Shown one piece after another: positions 9,760-21,759 of a stretch of 64,000 bases of DNA. The translations under genes were made by a program, and so were the position numbers. Origin of the DNA: Gonocerus acuteangulatus. Lineage: Eukaryota > Arthropoda > Insecta > Hemiptera > Coreidae. Numbering within the stretch: position 1 is the stretch's first letter; every line of letters starts with the position of its first letter. A model generated the notes under the pieces. It was given only the letters and a program-made list of their open reading frames with translations, was not told where the DNA came from and ran no database searches. The stretch covers positions 40,579,764-40,643,763 of the forward strand of contig OX328123.1 in the NCBI GenBank assembly GCA_946811695.1, read 5' to 3'.

Positions 9760-12700
9760 CTGTAATCATAAAGAATAAAAGACATTGTCTTGAATTTCTT
9801 CACAAATTTACATTTTCAAAATCAATCAGTGTATTATTAATATAAAGAAACATAATAAAATATAATTATTTTTCAAATAGATGTGAAATTAATAGTATCC
9901 TAATGATATAACGGGCATGGTTACTCTTAACTCTAACGAGTTAATTTAAGTTTTTAACAATTCTGGTCAACAGAGGTAGGCTATAATGGAAGAAAATATT
10001 CAACATCTGTCTTATTCAGAGAAAACATCTGTCTAGGAGTCAAGAGAAAATTTATTTGAAAGAACTTCATTATTAAAACATCATTTTAAATTTGAGGACC
10101 ACAGATGTCAAGGGGTCCAAGTAAGAAACTATATGTGGTAATAGCAAGAAATAGATTTTTACAGTCCCGATCATACTAAACGAATCATCAGGCCCTTAGC
10201 TGTTTATTACCGATGATACATAATAGATACATCATCTGGTTTATGATTAATATGCTAAAGAATTGGAGAATCCACACATAGACCCCTTAATTTCCTTCTG
10301 GACTTAATATTACAAAAGTGACAATAATCAAGAGAAAACAAGCTAGGTGGCAGCAAGAAAATCACTTGGATCTCTTTACGACCCACTAGATTATGGTGGT
10401 CACATCCCATTTCTGTAACTAACTTTTTTTTCTCTAAAATATCACTTAGGACCCTTGACTTCTGGGGCCCTCATTTTAATTCAATATGTTAATTGCTTTT
10501 TTGTTTGTCTTACTTATTTATTTATTTATTGTTTTTTTGATTGGATGTTGTGCTTTGCACTACTCTTGCTATCATAATCCTAATATTGAGGTAATTCTTC
10601 ATTGGATTATTTTCCCATGTACTCCCTCTGGGTATAAATGGATTTTTCATAATTGAAGGGACGCTATTGAATACTTAATTAATAACACATCATATTCTTT
10701 TAAACAAGAATACTTACCCCAAAAATGTTGGTCCATACTTATAATTATCCTTCAGAATACCAAAAATTGTCAAAATGATGAAACCAAACAATGTTGAAAG
10801 AATTCCAGAAATACCAACAGCATATCCTTTCACTGAAGGAGCAAATAAATCTGCCACAACAGCCCAAATGAGACCACTAAGACCTGAAGTAATGCATATA
10901 TTTTTAAAAAAGTCATAGGTTATAATGCAAAATTTTAAAGCTACTTTGCTTAAAATACATTATGAAATATAGATCTAATGTTTTGTTTAAATGTATGATT
11001 TTATTTTATTACAAATGTTGAACCATTAACCAAGGTCTGCTCTTGGCTGATGAGCCATTCAGCACTGAGCCTCCTAATAGCTACTAGATGTAGAGGCTCC
11101 AGCTCTCATCCAGGAGCCTGGATGTAGTCCTGTGAAGTTAGCAGTCGGAAATTGGCCACAGTGGTTGTCCTGTCAGTATTTGACAGCAAGTGGCCAATGT
11201 TATTAAGTGAGGCCTATTCTTTCCAAAGGACTAGCTTTCTCGTTTGCTTGCTCAGAATGGAGTTTGATGGCGGGATTTTTTAGGTGTTTGGCAGAGGTAA
11301 GACTTTTATCCATGTTTGGTTCATTTATTTGTGCCCCCTTCTTAGAGTCTATTTTTTTTTTTTGGCCGCTGCAGAGGATCTTGTCCCAGTTGTTATACCA
11401 TTGATGCGATATCAAGTGAATTGTTTCAAGAGTCAATTTTTTTAGTTCTTCTGGGATTGTGAGCTACTTGGACCTATATGTAGTCATAAGTGTTAGGGCT
11501 ATCAGGTGATTGAAGGTTTTGATTGGTGATTGATAGGGTTTGATTCATTAATATTATCTTTTTAGTTGCTCGGCATGTTGATAAGAGGTTAGCTGAGATG
11601 ATATTCTCTTCATGGCAGGTATGTGGTAGCGATCTCTCCTTTTAGAGCATCTCCAAAAATTGAGAGATAGTTTATTGTGTCTTGTTTGCAATGGTTCAGA
11701 ACCTGTTTGTATCCTGGGTCTGACGTACGACTTGTTCCAGATAGGCAATATTGCTGGTAGAATTTCATATAAATACATCAACAGCATGTAGCAGGGAGAC
11801 ATGCCAGTGTTTTTTGGGGTTTTTTTTTGTTCTTATAGCGATAATGAGTTCGCTATTCAAAATAAGATAGCTGAGGATCTTGATTAGACCTTTTTTTTTT
11901 TTTTGAGGTTTTTAAGATGGAGACTATATTTTGTCCTAATCATACACTGACTAAAAAAGTTACATACCCAACCAATGTTTTTCCGTAGAACTACCCACCT
12001 CATGGAAAATATTATTCTTATTCCAGAACACATATCTTAGGAATTTGACAGAATGAGATTAAAACACTGAAGGAATATAAAGATCGGAAGAACGAGAGTG
12101 AGTGTTATGCAAGTGAACAGAGGATTTAAATTTAAGGAGTAGAAAGATATATGAATATCTTCGGGATTGAATGAATTAGTAAAGGACTGATCCAAGGATG
12201 AACTGGTGATGCTAAACAGGAAATAGTTGAGTCAACTCATGGTAGAAGTGCGATATATTGGAGTTTCTGAGTATCCCGAGGATAAAACGAACGAAACAGT
12301 TCACAAGGAGTTTGAGTTTTACCTGAAGATCTCCTGGAAGTACACCATACACTAAACAACCACATTCGAACCAACTGGGGAAAAAAAGAGAGAGTTCCAA
12401 GGAGTTGACGGGTCTGTATTGGCAGGGAACAGCGGGAGAGGTTGAGCTGTCTCAGGACGAATATTGATAGATGGGAAGTTTGAGTTCTCCAAAAAAGGTT
12501 CTGATCAATTGTGGACAGGCATTAGCACAAGCTAGGCTTTTTATGCATAATTGACTGTGTTCTCCAATCATTAACCAAGGCAAACTTTGGTAGAAGCATT
12601 TCTATTTGCAGTGTACAGCAGAGAAGGCAACAAATGATAAATTTTTAAAAAGATTGGAATCAGAGAGTAAAAAATGGATAGTATATCACTATTTAGAGCA

Positions 12701-15700
12701 AAATAAATTTGGTACGCCTCAAAATTTGCGAACATTATACATTTGAAAGATGTTATCGATTATGAATTATTGCTCTCAGGGTTAAAACTTGATGTTATCG
12801 CACACAGGAGGAGGAAAACCTTTATTGTAAAAAAAAGTTTGGTTGCCCTACTAAATTGGGTTGCTCTATACACAACATGTTATTCAATCTTCTAGGTTTT
12901 CCAAAGAAAATAAAAATAAAAGTAAAAAAAAACTATATGAATTAATTAAATAAATGAGAATGATAATGATGAAACTATTTATATAAATGGAGAAAACAAA
13001 ACAAAAAATAACAATATAAAATACTACTAATAAATGTACCAAAAAGTTAAACAATAATAAAATTAATAAGGTTAAATAAACATAATTTTTCAGCCATATA
13101 TTTGGCTCTGAATGATAGCAAGTGAGTCTACAAGAATGGATTTTGCTATTCTTCCTAGTATGTCCTCGCTGACTCCTATTTCCTGGAAGAATGTAGCCGT
13201 TTCCTTAGGAATGGTGCCTCGGGAGCCAAACCATACTCCTTTTACGGAGATTTCATGGCTTCCATAAGTCTCCCAGAACGTTTCTATATAATAAGAGATA
13301 CACTTCTCTTTGCTTACATTTTCGCTTTGATTTTCACTGTTGCCTTCATAACGAATTGTTGGGTCTAAGATTAGAGCCGTTTTGGTTTTCCGCTTAAGGG
13401 CAGCAATGTCAGCATATCTAGTCGAGCCTTCATCATCGATGTTATAAACTTCTTTGAAGCAGTCGTAACAATTATCATTCAAAAACTCCATGAGAGTATG
13501 CTTCACCTGTTGTGGCGACATTTAACCAAAAGCATGTTATGGTCGCAACTTCCCAGGACATGTACTGGCCTTTCTTTCTCTTTGCCCTATCTGCAACAAA
13601 GGAGGCCAACATCCTTTGGCTTACTGATTATACCAGGAGCTCCACAAAATAAATCAATCAACTTAAAATAATGCCCAGTACTGGATATATCCAGGCTTTC
13701 CCTTCCAATTCATCGCACCTATCACCAATTTCCTATCAATTATTCCAGTCCATAAAGAACTAGTAACATGAAAAACAGAATGAACAGACCATCAAAAACC
13801 ATCTAGATCAGATTTTTTTGTATTGAAAATGTCAGGAGTTTTGTGAACAATGGGTTTACGCAGATAATAAGAGGATGCGAGAAGGTCATTTCAAAATAAT
13901 TGAACTTTCTCTTAAAGGATTAAAACACACTTAATCTACAGAAAATAATGAACTTTTTTTACCCTAGAAAACTGAAAGGAATTAGTAGCCAACACTATAA
14001 ATAATCAGTTAATCACTCATCGATCATTTACAATGACAGCAATTGTTAACACATATACATTCAGAAAAGGATAGTAAAATGTATGTAGTTTTAGGGACTG
14101 ACCAATAGAAGCCACCATCATATGCAGGAATACACCAGCTATAGGAAGCCATGTGATATTAGAAAGAAAATAGTTTGCTTCTAAGAGAATAAAGTATGCT
14201 CCAAGAATGCCCTGAAAGAGAAATCATTGTTATTTACATTAAAGAGATGTATAATTCAACCAAAAAAAAAAGAAAAAAAAAAAGAGATGTATTCCAATAT
14301 ACTTTATCCTTTATAATTAGAGACCTTAATCTGTGTATATTATGAAGAACTGCAAAATTTATGTTACCACACTTCAACTGTTTAGTAAATTAATATTGTA
14401 ATGAACCCGCTGTTTCCTCCTGGAGGCATGATTGTTACATTTCAAATGAAGGTTAACAGGAATATTTCCATTTTTACTCAGTTAAATATACACATACAGT
14501 AGACACTCCCTTATCCGTTGCTCTCTCTAATCTGGCAGTCTCCAAGAGGAATGAGTGGGGGATCTTGGAACTTGTCGGAGCAAGACCAGCTTGAGGGTTT
14601 CTAGAAAATCTTCCCTTCCTAGCTAGTCAAACATTTGTTTCATGGTATTTCAATGAATGGAAGTCGAAGAAAGCATATATCTTTTGTTTTAGAGGCAGGA
14701 ACTTTTGTTTCTCTAAGAAAATTAATGTTTCCTCTGTGGCTGGAACACTTAATTTTAGCCAGTATAGTTCGAACATTCATACCGAAAGGATTGCAAGTTT
14801 TTAAAGTAATTTTTTTTTAATTTGCTCTGTTAACTGTCTACATAATTTTATTCCTTGAAACTTTTACATCCATAATAAACCATTAAGGATTTACATATTT
14901 TGAATTTATTACGTTATTCGGTACCTAAATTTTACTTAAATATGCAATATTAAAAATTGTACATATCATTATATCCTCAAATAATAATGATTTATGGGGT
15001 CTCCTGTGGTCTAGTGGCTAGCGCCTTGAATTCATAAGCGGGAGATGGAGGGTTCGATTCCCATCTCCGGCAGGAATTTTCTCATCTCAGGGCTCGCTGG
15101 GAAAATTCCTCCTGCACCCTGGATGTCGGCGCTAATGACCTAGATGTAGATGCGCCGTAAACAAAAAAAAAAAAATAAAATAAATAAAAAAGTAAGGATT
15201 TACATACATGTATATATACGTAAGTGACAGCTTCTAACTGAATTCTCTAATCTGGCATTTTCTCTAATCTTACTGTAAATATATATATATATATTGTAAT
15301 GATATATTACATTCACAAGAACCTTTTTAAATTCAAAATAGCCATTGAGAGCTTGAAAAGCCCACGCAAACTATAATTCCTAATTTCCGATAACATCGTA
15401 TTATACACGATCTAAATTTATAATATTTCTGGACCATACTGACATAAAATAGGTGTAAATTAAATGTACATTCAAGCAAACAATAAATTAAAATTACAGG
15501 ATAATAATTATTATCTAAATAAAATGTAAACCGACAAGATGCAGAATACTTCGGATAGTGACTGATTGTGTGTCTTGTATAGGTGATTTTATAGTCTGGT
15601 TTAAACAAGAGTATTGTTAGTGAAGATGTGTCCTACTGAGGAAGAAATTATTGGTGAAATTACTTAAGTGAAGAATAATTTTGACTTTTTTTTTTGGAAG

Positions 15701-15965
15701 ACTCTACTCAATAAAAGGTAAGATTATTTCTTGTGGATTTGTATTGATTTATTTATTATTTGTTTGATGAGACATTTGGATTGATACTTGTATGTCACGA
15801 CTGTTTGGGAATACATAATTGTTTCTTTTTATTCACTCGGAACTGTTCATACCCTGAGATTAAGATACTCATTAATATTCATGATCAAATAAATTAATTC
15901 CTATTAAAATAAATATTAATCATTATAATTTTTAAAATTATTAATTAAGTAGCAAATTAAGTTAA

Positions 15966-16036
<71 letters not shown>

Positions 16037-18158
16037 TTACTAATAAGAACGAAGGTGAAAAAATGTTTCTAGCTATATATTATGTTTTATATATGTATAA
16101 ATATATGTACATGTTAGTATTAAATCTGTCCTGCTTGTTTTTACAGCCCTGATGAAGGCTTGAATTTCAAGCCGAAACATCGGCAACAATAAAACCATTT
16201 TCACTTGTAAAATGTAGTTGTATTAAGAAGGAATGACTGAACCCCGACAATCCCTACCTTCGCATCATCAACGGTCAACGATCTCCTCTCAATGAAAAGT
16301 AAATCAGTGCTAATGAGCGCTTTAGCAGTCAATGCACCATCGTAAAAGGAGGGGGGCAGTTCTAAATGCGGGTGAGTGATGAAAGATGCAAGACCGAGAT
16401 TACAAGCAAGAAAGGAGAGATATGGCTTCTTAAAGTGAGGAGACTCTATCATATCTAAAAATCCCTTATATATTTTTTTTACTTACAAATCCAAGTGAAC
16501 ATCCTAAAGAAGAACAAATAAATAGAATTCTATTGCCATATTTTCTCACCAGAAAGGGTGTTGGCATACCTAAAATTATAAAATGATTTGATGATAATAT
16601 AAAAAAAAGAATACTTCAATTTATGGTAATTTTGATCATAATACAGACCTGCAAAAGCACAAAATAAATTGAGAACAATAGGGACATAAGCAGGATTGAA
16701 ACTTAAATTTGCAGATTCAAAAATTAATTGTGCATATGATAAAATTATTCCCATTCCACTAAGTTGTTGCATGTACAGTAAGTACCAAGAGACAGCAAAT
16801 TGTTTAAATACAACTTTGGATGTGAACAGCTTTTTTAAGCCAACCTTATGCTTTCTTTCTTCATCAATAGAAAACTAAAAAAAAATAATTGAATTAGTAA
16901 AGAGATTTTAGAAATTTTACAAAATGATAAAATTGTGCTAAAAAAAGATTCTATCATTTTAGCACATTGAAATCATTGTGTGTGCTGTCTGCTAGTTATT
17001 GAAAATATCTGGCATTCAAATTAGCGTGTACATATAATTTTAAAATAATTCAGAACAGATTGTTGACCACTGAGATAGATGGGGTGCAATTATGATAGTC
17101 AATAACCAGAATTTTTTAATAAAAATTAGTTTTTCAGATTTTAATGAACGTTTCAGCTTGTATTTGTGGCCTTTGTGAAGACTGTGAGGATTGAAAGAAC
17201 TTTTTTACTGTTTGGCAGTCGCTACATCGCTCATGATCATCATCCAGTGATGTAGCAACTTAAAAAAAAAAACAAGACGATCAGTTCTTCATAACCCTCC
17301 TAAATGTTTGATATTGGCACAAATGAGTCAACCCCTTTTTTATGAAATTTATTGAACTATTGAATGGATAACTTCCACTTCGTAGATCAATTTTTCAACC
17401 ATTTTTGATATAATTAACAAAATTTACAAAAAAAAACCTCATATATTATTATTTTTTTCTAACACTTTCCAAGTCAGCCTTCAAATCATAAAACTCACCC
17501 ACCATTTTTTTTAATTTGCATATATTCGATGTTCTGAAAAAAAAATAAATACACTTATAATACCTTTATTTTATTTAGTTCATCATCAATATCCTTTTTT
17601 AGAGCATTTGTTCTGAGCCAAGAAAGGGTTGCCCGGGCTTTCTCCATTTGCCCTTTATTAACTTGGTAATATGGACTTTCAGGAATAAACCAGAAGAGTA
17701 TTATAAAGGTAAGAGTGACTGCGCCCGATGTGAATGTAATGACAGTAAGTGAAGTAAATGGCCCAACACTGCTTATTATAACACTTCCAGTAGTAAGAAA
17801 TACTGTACTCACACTGTTCAATGGACCTCGTGTATAAATCTGTTAAAGTTAGAAAAATTAAATAGATTTTTAGCAAAATAAGAAAAGTAAACATTTCTCA
17901 TAGATATATAAATTCTATTTGATTTCATGTAAAAAATTACTAGTTTATTTTTAAATTTATTGGTTGACTGGTGACGTTTTATTTTCCTAGTTATAGCAGA
18001 AGGCAAATTCAGATCTTTGTACCAACGGCTTGAATTTTTAAGCAATAAAAAAATTTTAAATATGCCATAACAAGAATGATAAATATGTTTTTATTTATTT
18101 TCTCATTCATATTTATATTTTAGTTTCCCTTTGTTTTATTTCATAACATGTAGTACTG

Positions 18159-18189
<31 letters not shown>

Positions 18190-21144
18190 GTTTTTTTTAT
18201 AGTTACAATGATTACTGTGTTTGCCTGTTTTTTTTTATATACACATATAAGGAGGAAAATTTATAGTTAATTATAATTTTTTTTTTTATGGCACCATTAG
18301 CGCCATTTATCCAGGGTGTAGCGAGGAATTTTCCCAACGAGCCGTGGGATGAGAAAATTCCTGCCACCGGTGGGAATCGAACCCACCATCTCTCGCTTAT
18401 GAATCCAAGGCGCTAGCCACTAGATCACGGGAGACCCCATTATGAATTAATACTACACAAATAAATTGTAGGTGATCGGGGTTCGGTCATTTGTTAAATA
18501 AAACTACATTTTGTAACTAAAACGTGTAATATTTATCTGCCAACGTTTTGGCTTGAATTAGAAGCATCTTCAGGGCTATGAAGAATAGAGAGAACAGCTC
18601 CGTGCCGTGGAGACTATTTCCACTAGGAAATGTAGTCTCCAACTGCTGTACAGAAGATGATAGATTTGCCTCTTGATGCAAGAACAAAGAGAACGTGGAT
18701 TTTGGGTTTGCCTGACTGATTATGTGGTATTCGTAGCTGTCCACCATATTAGATGGAACGTTCAATATCTGCCACCTATGACTCCAAAATCTTAGGCATG
18801 AGCAGCCACTTAGGTTTAATTAATTATCTTGTAACCTCAAATGAAATTATTATTATTATTCTCTTTTGAATTCGTCACTGGGTTCATCTCCTCCTACATA
18901 CATGCTGGTATCACCAGCGGTGCGTTAAACCAGCGATTTGTTAAACCACAAATTTTCCCTAGCATTATACACAATGCTTGCGGCGATGGCACATAATGCT
19001 TGTTTGTTATCTGAAAGCAAAATGTCCCACCCAAAATTAAGAAAAATTATTATTGTAAGCGTTTTTACTCTATACCTTGTATTTTTTTTTTTTTTTTTTT
19101 TATTAGAGTTGTTGACATTTTGTTACAAACAAGCATGTTATTTCAGCAAATTCTTTGAAAAGGGGTCGGCAGGCTAGGGAGTAGTTAGAGTCACAAGGAA
19201 GTAAAATAGTCTAAAAGAAAATGTGCAAGTTCTTTCTTTATTTTTACCATAAGGCTGTGGTATAACACTTGGCGTACATGTTGGATTTCCTATCCTTCGA
19301 TCTTTCACATTTGTGGCATCTCATTTTCTAAGAGGGTGGCAGGTTGGGTTAGTGGTACATTCTGTTCCAAGGGTCATCCAAATTTCCTGGTTTAATGACT
19401 TCATACTCCTCACATTAGCTAGCCTCCATATATGAGGCTCTGCCTAGCTGTATGCAAGATTTTTCAAAAAAATCTTGCCGAAATGATTTTTTCCCTGCTA
19501 AAATGTATAAAACCCAGATGTCTACTCCCATTATGTCAAGCATCCCATAGAAATACCTCATGGGCCAACTCAAGACCTTTTTTGTGCAAGTGTGACAGAT
19601 TCTAACCAAACAATCAACTCCTCCTTTCGTCAGATTGTAAAATTCGACGGATACAGTTTTATCTTGATAGCAGATACTATCATGATGCCAACTAATAAAA
19701 ATGGAACAAGAAAATATATGTGAATATGCTAAAACAATGTTATCATGCAAGCACACATGGGGAGCACTACTGAGTAGGTAGGTATTCTCGGAGGGTTAAA
19801 AATAAAAATGCATGATTTATAGTTTAATTTATTATTAAATTTAACCAAAATTATTTGTTAGCATGCCAAACAAAATACTTACATCAGAAATTTCTGATAT
19901 GTATATCCCAATAGCTGAAAAGCCCGCAGCCATCCCCCAACCTCCTATAAACCTGGCTGCTAGAAGGGCATTTATTTGATCTGAGACTGCCATAATAATC
20001 CATGAACACATTAATGTTGACCATATTACTAAGAGAGTACTTTTTCTACCAATCAGATCTATTCCAAACATGGTGATGAGTGGTCCTGGAGCAAGACCAG
20101 GTAATGATACGAGAAGAGAAGATTGCCAACTTGTATAATTCCGAGGCTCCAACAGCACTAAGCTTGGTGAGGGCCATCCCATAAAAATTCCTATTGATGT
20201 GTACAAAAGTGCAGCTAAAAAAAATATTGAATATTATTTTAGAGATTAGAAACACACATAGTTATCTGGGGCTTCCCAATGGAATTAAATTAATATAATT
20301 GTGTATTGCTCTTAGTATTATACAATTTCATAATAAGGGTTCAGGCTGAACCGTTCAGCCATTCCTACTTTCTTATTATATAAATATTAAAATAAAGAAA
20401 CAGATTAAAAGATGAGACTCGCATTATGGAATTCATCATTTTGAAATAATGGAAACCAAAATTCTAGATAATTCTCCAACTAGGTGGAAGGTCAATTATA
20501 ATGCACTTTCACAAGATTTATTACTCTTCTGAACATGTTTCACACCATTTTGGTTTCTCTTCAGGGGAAAATGTTTAAAATAAAAAGCATTAGCCTCACC
20601 CTTCATCCGATTTTGGCCAAACTTGGCACACATGTAGGTCTTGATAAGGGGAGTGTCATAGGCTAGGTCAAAAACGTCTACAAGCTGCCTGTCTGTATGT
20701 TTGTTCCTTATACAAATTCACACCGTTTGACCGATTTCGACCAAATGTGGCTCACAGGTATGTCTTGACACGGGGAGAGTTGTAGGCTTGATTAAAATCG
20801 TCTATGACTCACAGTTCGGGGATCACGAGTTCGAAACCATGAACCCTAATAGTTACAGATTTGTGTTATTAGATTTTAATATTAATTATTTGGTTTCTAA
20901 TTTATTTTTGCTTTTATAGATGCAGAAGGTAGGTGTAGCATAGCACGCTGGGTAACAGCTAGTACCTCATAAAATGAGGATAGCAGCAATATTTGAAAAT
21001 TTGATAAGCAAACAAATTATTCATACACCTAATAAAATAAAAAAAAAAGAAAATTCTACTAAAACATTTTCAGTACTTACCCCCTCCACCTCCCTCACTA
21101 GGATACCCATTCTGATTCATGACAGTCTGAGATTTTCTGGGCAT
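9636..21144 (-). CDS. Divergent Tret1-like sugar (trehalose) transporter, MFS family, 8 exons
   Basis: A host gene for a 12-helix major facilitator sugar transporter of the plasma membrane. Proposed exons, in coding order, are 21144-21081, 20214-19883, 17839-17564, 16874-16649, 16569-16487, 14211-14103, 10883-10718 and 9759-9636. All introns are GT-AG, and every exon phase fits the next, giving 1380 nt and 459 residues, the usual size for the family (about 440-500). Visible motifs are DLIGRK (residues 74-79, helix 2-3 loop), PESP (185-188) and QQLSG (260-264). Several signature residues are altered: the Asn after QQLSG is Gly, the second G-R-R/K loop reads KYGNR, the GPxPW motif reads GLSGLIW, and the C-terminal PETKG reads PNLTH. 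The transport substrate therefore cannot be inferred. No stop or frameshift is seen. Exon 1 is the least certain part. Confidence 0.85.
10718..10883 (-). CDS. Transporter exon 7
   Basis: Acceptor TTCAG and donor GTAAGT. It encodes helices 10-11 (GLIWAVVADLFAPSVKGYA...), matching the family's W-x-x-x-x-E-I-x-P-x-x-x-R-G pattern, with D instead of E. It starts with two bases finishing a Gly codon and ends with two bases of the next one. Confidence 0.88.
12200..12490 (-). mobile_element. LINE 3' fragment, same family as 48620-49306
   Basis: The minus strand reads LVYGVLPGDLQVKLKLLVN then FVRFILGILR. This parallels LVYGGLSGDFEAKLKRLMN then FICFILGIPR, encoded at about 48880-48960. The nucleotide similarity extends into the CTCAACCTCTCC box. 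It is a degraded internal piece of the old CR1-like LINE, with no ends visible. Confidence 0.6.
13090..13521 (-). pseudogene. C-terminal endonuclease-like fragment of a non-LTR retroelement
   Basis: A 143-codon open frame (ADIAALKRKTKTALILDPTIRYE ... GVWFGSRGTIPKE). The R/Y-x-D-I ... DPTIRYE pattern resembles the restriction-like (PD-(D/E)xK) nuclease region at the C-terminus of R2-type and related LINEs; the usual P before D is A here. The DNA is clearly richer in GC than the intron around it, which points to insertion. No RT is adjacent. I assign the clade only tentatively. Confidence 0.5.
14103..14211 (-). CDS. Transporter exon 6
   Basis: Acceptor TTTCAG before GGCATTCTTGG, donor GTCAGT. 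It encodes helix 8-9 (GAYFILLEANYFLSNITWLPIAG), which matches the family's Y-F-x-L...W-L-P pattern. It ends in phase 1, which matches exon 7. Confidence 0.85.
14996..15187 (+). mobile_element. tRNA-derived SINE, family A, copy 1
   Basis: The tRNA-like head has an A box (TGGTCTAGTGGCTAGCGCC) and a B box (GGTTCGATTCC), the internal RNA polymerase III promoter. It is followed by a conserved body (GGATGTCGGCGCTAATGACC) and an A-rich tail. Two further copies lie at 18274-18438 (minus) and 61861-62091. It is not a functional tRNA, because the acceptor stem does not close. Confidence 0.85.
15966..16034. repeat. (TA)n microsatellite
   Basis: An uninterrupted TA run of about 34 units in intron 5, not obviously inside a Helentron-like copy. 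Confidence 0.95.
16137..16262 (+). mobile_element. Penelope-type 3' tail fragment
   Basis: It carries the CCTGATGAAGGCTTGAA ... GCCGAAACATCGGC box typical of Penelope-like element ends, followed by AAAATGTAGTTGTATTAA and TGACTGAACCCCGA. The same order of boxes occurs on the minus strand at 18478-18620. No coding part is attached. Confidence 0.5.
16487..16569 (-). CDS. Transporter exon 5
   Basis: Acceptor ATTTTAG and donor GTAAGT. It encodes VRKYGNRILFICSSLGCS, the second cytoplasmic loop and helix 8, where the family normally has D-R-x-G-R-R. Its first two bases complete the Gly codon opened in exon 4. Confidence 0.85.
16649..16874 (-). CDS. Transporter exon 4
   Basis: Acceptor TTTTTAG before TTTTCTATTG, donor GTCTGT. 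It encodes the end of the central loop and helix 7 with QQLSGMGIILSY, the family's Q-Q-x-S-G-x-N-x-x-x-x-Y motif with Gly for Asn. It ends in phase 1. Confidence 0.88.
16875..17563. other. Intron 3 of the transporter gene
   Basis: 689 bp of AT-rich DNA without any recognised element or gene. Confidence 0.6.
17564..17839 (-). CDS. Transporter exon 3
   Basis: Acceptor TTAACAG before ATTTATACACG, donor GTATTA. It encodes helices 4-6 and PESPYYQVNKGQMEKARATL, a very clear match to the P-E-S-P-x-x-L-x-x-x-G-x-x-x-x-A loop of insect sugar transporters. It is in phase 0 at both ends. Confidence 0.9.
18274..18438 (-). mobile_element. tRNA-derived SINE, family A, copy 2
   Basis: Minus-strand copy with the A box, the B box (GGTTCGATTCCC) and a tail that appears as a T-run at its left edge. 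Short ATTAT sequences on both flanks are a candidate target duplication. Confidence 0.85.
18478..18760 (-). mobile_element. Penelope-type tail fragment (minus strand)
   Basis: The minus strand reads CCTGAAGATGCTTCTAATTC then CCAAAACGTTGGCAG, then ACAAAATGTAGTTTTATT and TGACCGAACCCCGA. The order parallels that at 16137-16262, so both belong to one Penelope-like family. The coding part is missing. Confidence 0.5.
19883..20214 (-). CDS. Transporter exon 2
   Basis: Acceptor TTTTTTTAG before CTGCACTTTTG, donor GTAAGT. It encodes helices 1-4: IGIFMGWPSPSLVLLE, then TSWQSSLLVSLPGLAPGP, then DLIGRKSTLL, then ARFIGGWGMAAGFSA. All fit the N-terminal half of insect Tret1-like proteins. It begins with two bases that need one base from the previous exon. 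Confidence 0.9.
20215..21080. other. Intron 1 of the transporter gene (if exon 1 is right)
   Basis: It contains a Helitron-like fragment (20590-20965). The stretch 20230-20589 shows nothing recognisable apart from AT-rich sequence. Confidence 0.45.
20590..20965 (+). mobile_element. Non-autonomous Helitron-like fragment
   Basis: Two tandem-like segments (GATTTTGGCCAAACTTGGC and GATTTCGACCAAATGTGGC) lead to an end reading GGGTAACAGCTAGTA. A terminal CTAG after a short GC-rich box is typical of canonical Helitron 3' ends. No RepHel gene is present, and the 5' end is not defined. Confidence 0.35.
21081..21144 (-). CDS. Proposed transporter exon 1 (start codon)
   Basis: The minus strand has ATG at 21144-21142 followed by 21 codons (MPRKSQTVMNQNGYPSEGGGG), then a perfect donor GTAAGT. 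It ends in phase 1, exactly the phase that exon 2 needs, making an Ala codon across the junction. An in-frame ATG also occurs at codon 9. The first helix is short with this start, so a further exon could be missing. The call rests on phase and donor only. Confidence 0.45.
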
Positions 21145-21759
21145 TGTTTCTATGCATTAGTTATTCCCCTGCGAGTCGATTTCTGCCCAAGCTCTTTGAA
21201 GGTTATACATTAACTCTTTCCGTGAAGAACATGAACATTTTGAAATTTGTAACGTCAATATTGCTCATAAATGTTCTAAGGTGTTAAGATCTGTTGATTG
21301 AGGTGATGTTTGCAGCATTTCGTGAACATTGTCCCATAGCCATTCTCTTATTCCCGGTATGTTTTAGGTCACTGACCTGCTGGAACAAATAGGCGCTGTC
21401 TCTTTCTACCTTTCGCACACCTTTTTCTTTCTTAAATTACCTCGCAACACATTCATATACTTCTCAGTATTCATCAACCATCAATTACTGAAAGTTCGCC
21501 TACTCCGCTAGTGCTCATACAACCTCAAACCATAACATTACCCCTGCCTTGCTTTTCAGTAGGTTGGAGATGTTTTGCTTCGAAAGCTCTGCTCTTTTGC
21601 CTCCAGAAAATCTCTGTCCGAGGAATTCGGAGACATTGAACTACCTCTAATCCAAAAACAGCACATTCTTCCAAAATGGAAGTGGTTTCTTCTCATGACC
21701 CAGGAAAAACTTTATTCCTTCTTGTCAATTTTTTAAATTTAGAAATTTAAATTAAATTT
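21145..21759. other. Intergenic stretch upstream of the transporter
   Basis: Here I expect the promoter and 5' UTR of the minus-strand transporter gene. No clear TATA box, initiator or other gene is recognised. Confidence 0.3.

Larger units (their letters stand above)
10884..14102. other. Intron 6 of the transporter gene
   Basis: It contains two minus-strand LINE fragments (12200-12490 and 13090-13521, listed separately). The remainder, including 11030-12200 and 13522-14102, is AT-rich and contains no gene I recognise. Confidence 0.6.
14212..16486. other. Intron 5 of the transporter gene
   Basis: It holds a SINE (14996-15187), a TA microsatellite and a Penelope-type tail (16137-16262), listed separately. 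The stretches 14300-14990 and 15190-15960 are plain AT-rich DNA with no recognisable gene. Confidence 0.6.
17840..19882. other. Intron 2 of the transporter gene
   Basis: It contains a SINE (18274-18438, minus) and a Penelope-type tail (18478-18760, minus). The part 18780-19882 holds only AT-rich DNA and a T-run near 19083; I see no gene there. Confidence 0.6.

Noticed and set aside
14996..15080. Possible tRNA gene (A and B boxes present)
   Set aside because: The acceptor stem does not pair, and the same head with a body and A-tail occurs three times; it is a SINE. The same applies to 18274, 21760 and 61861.
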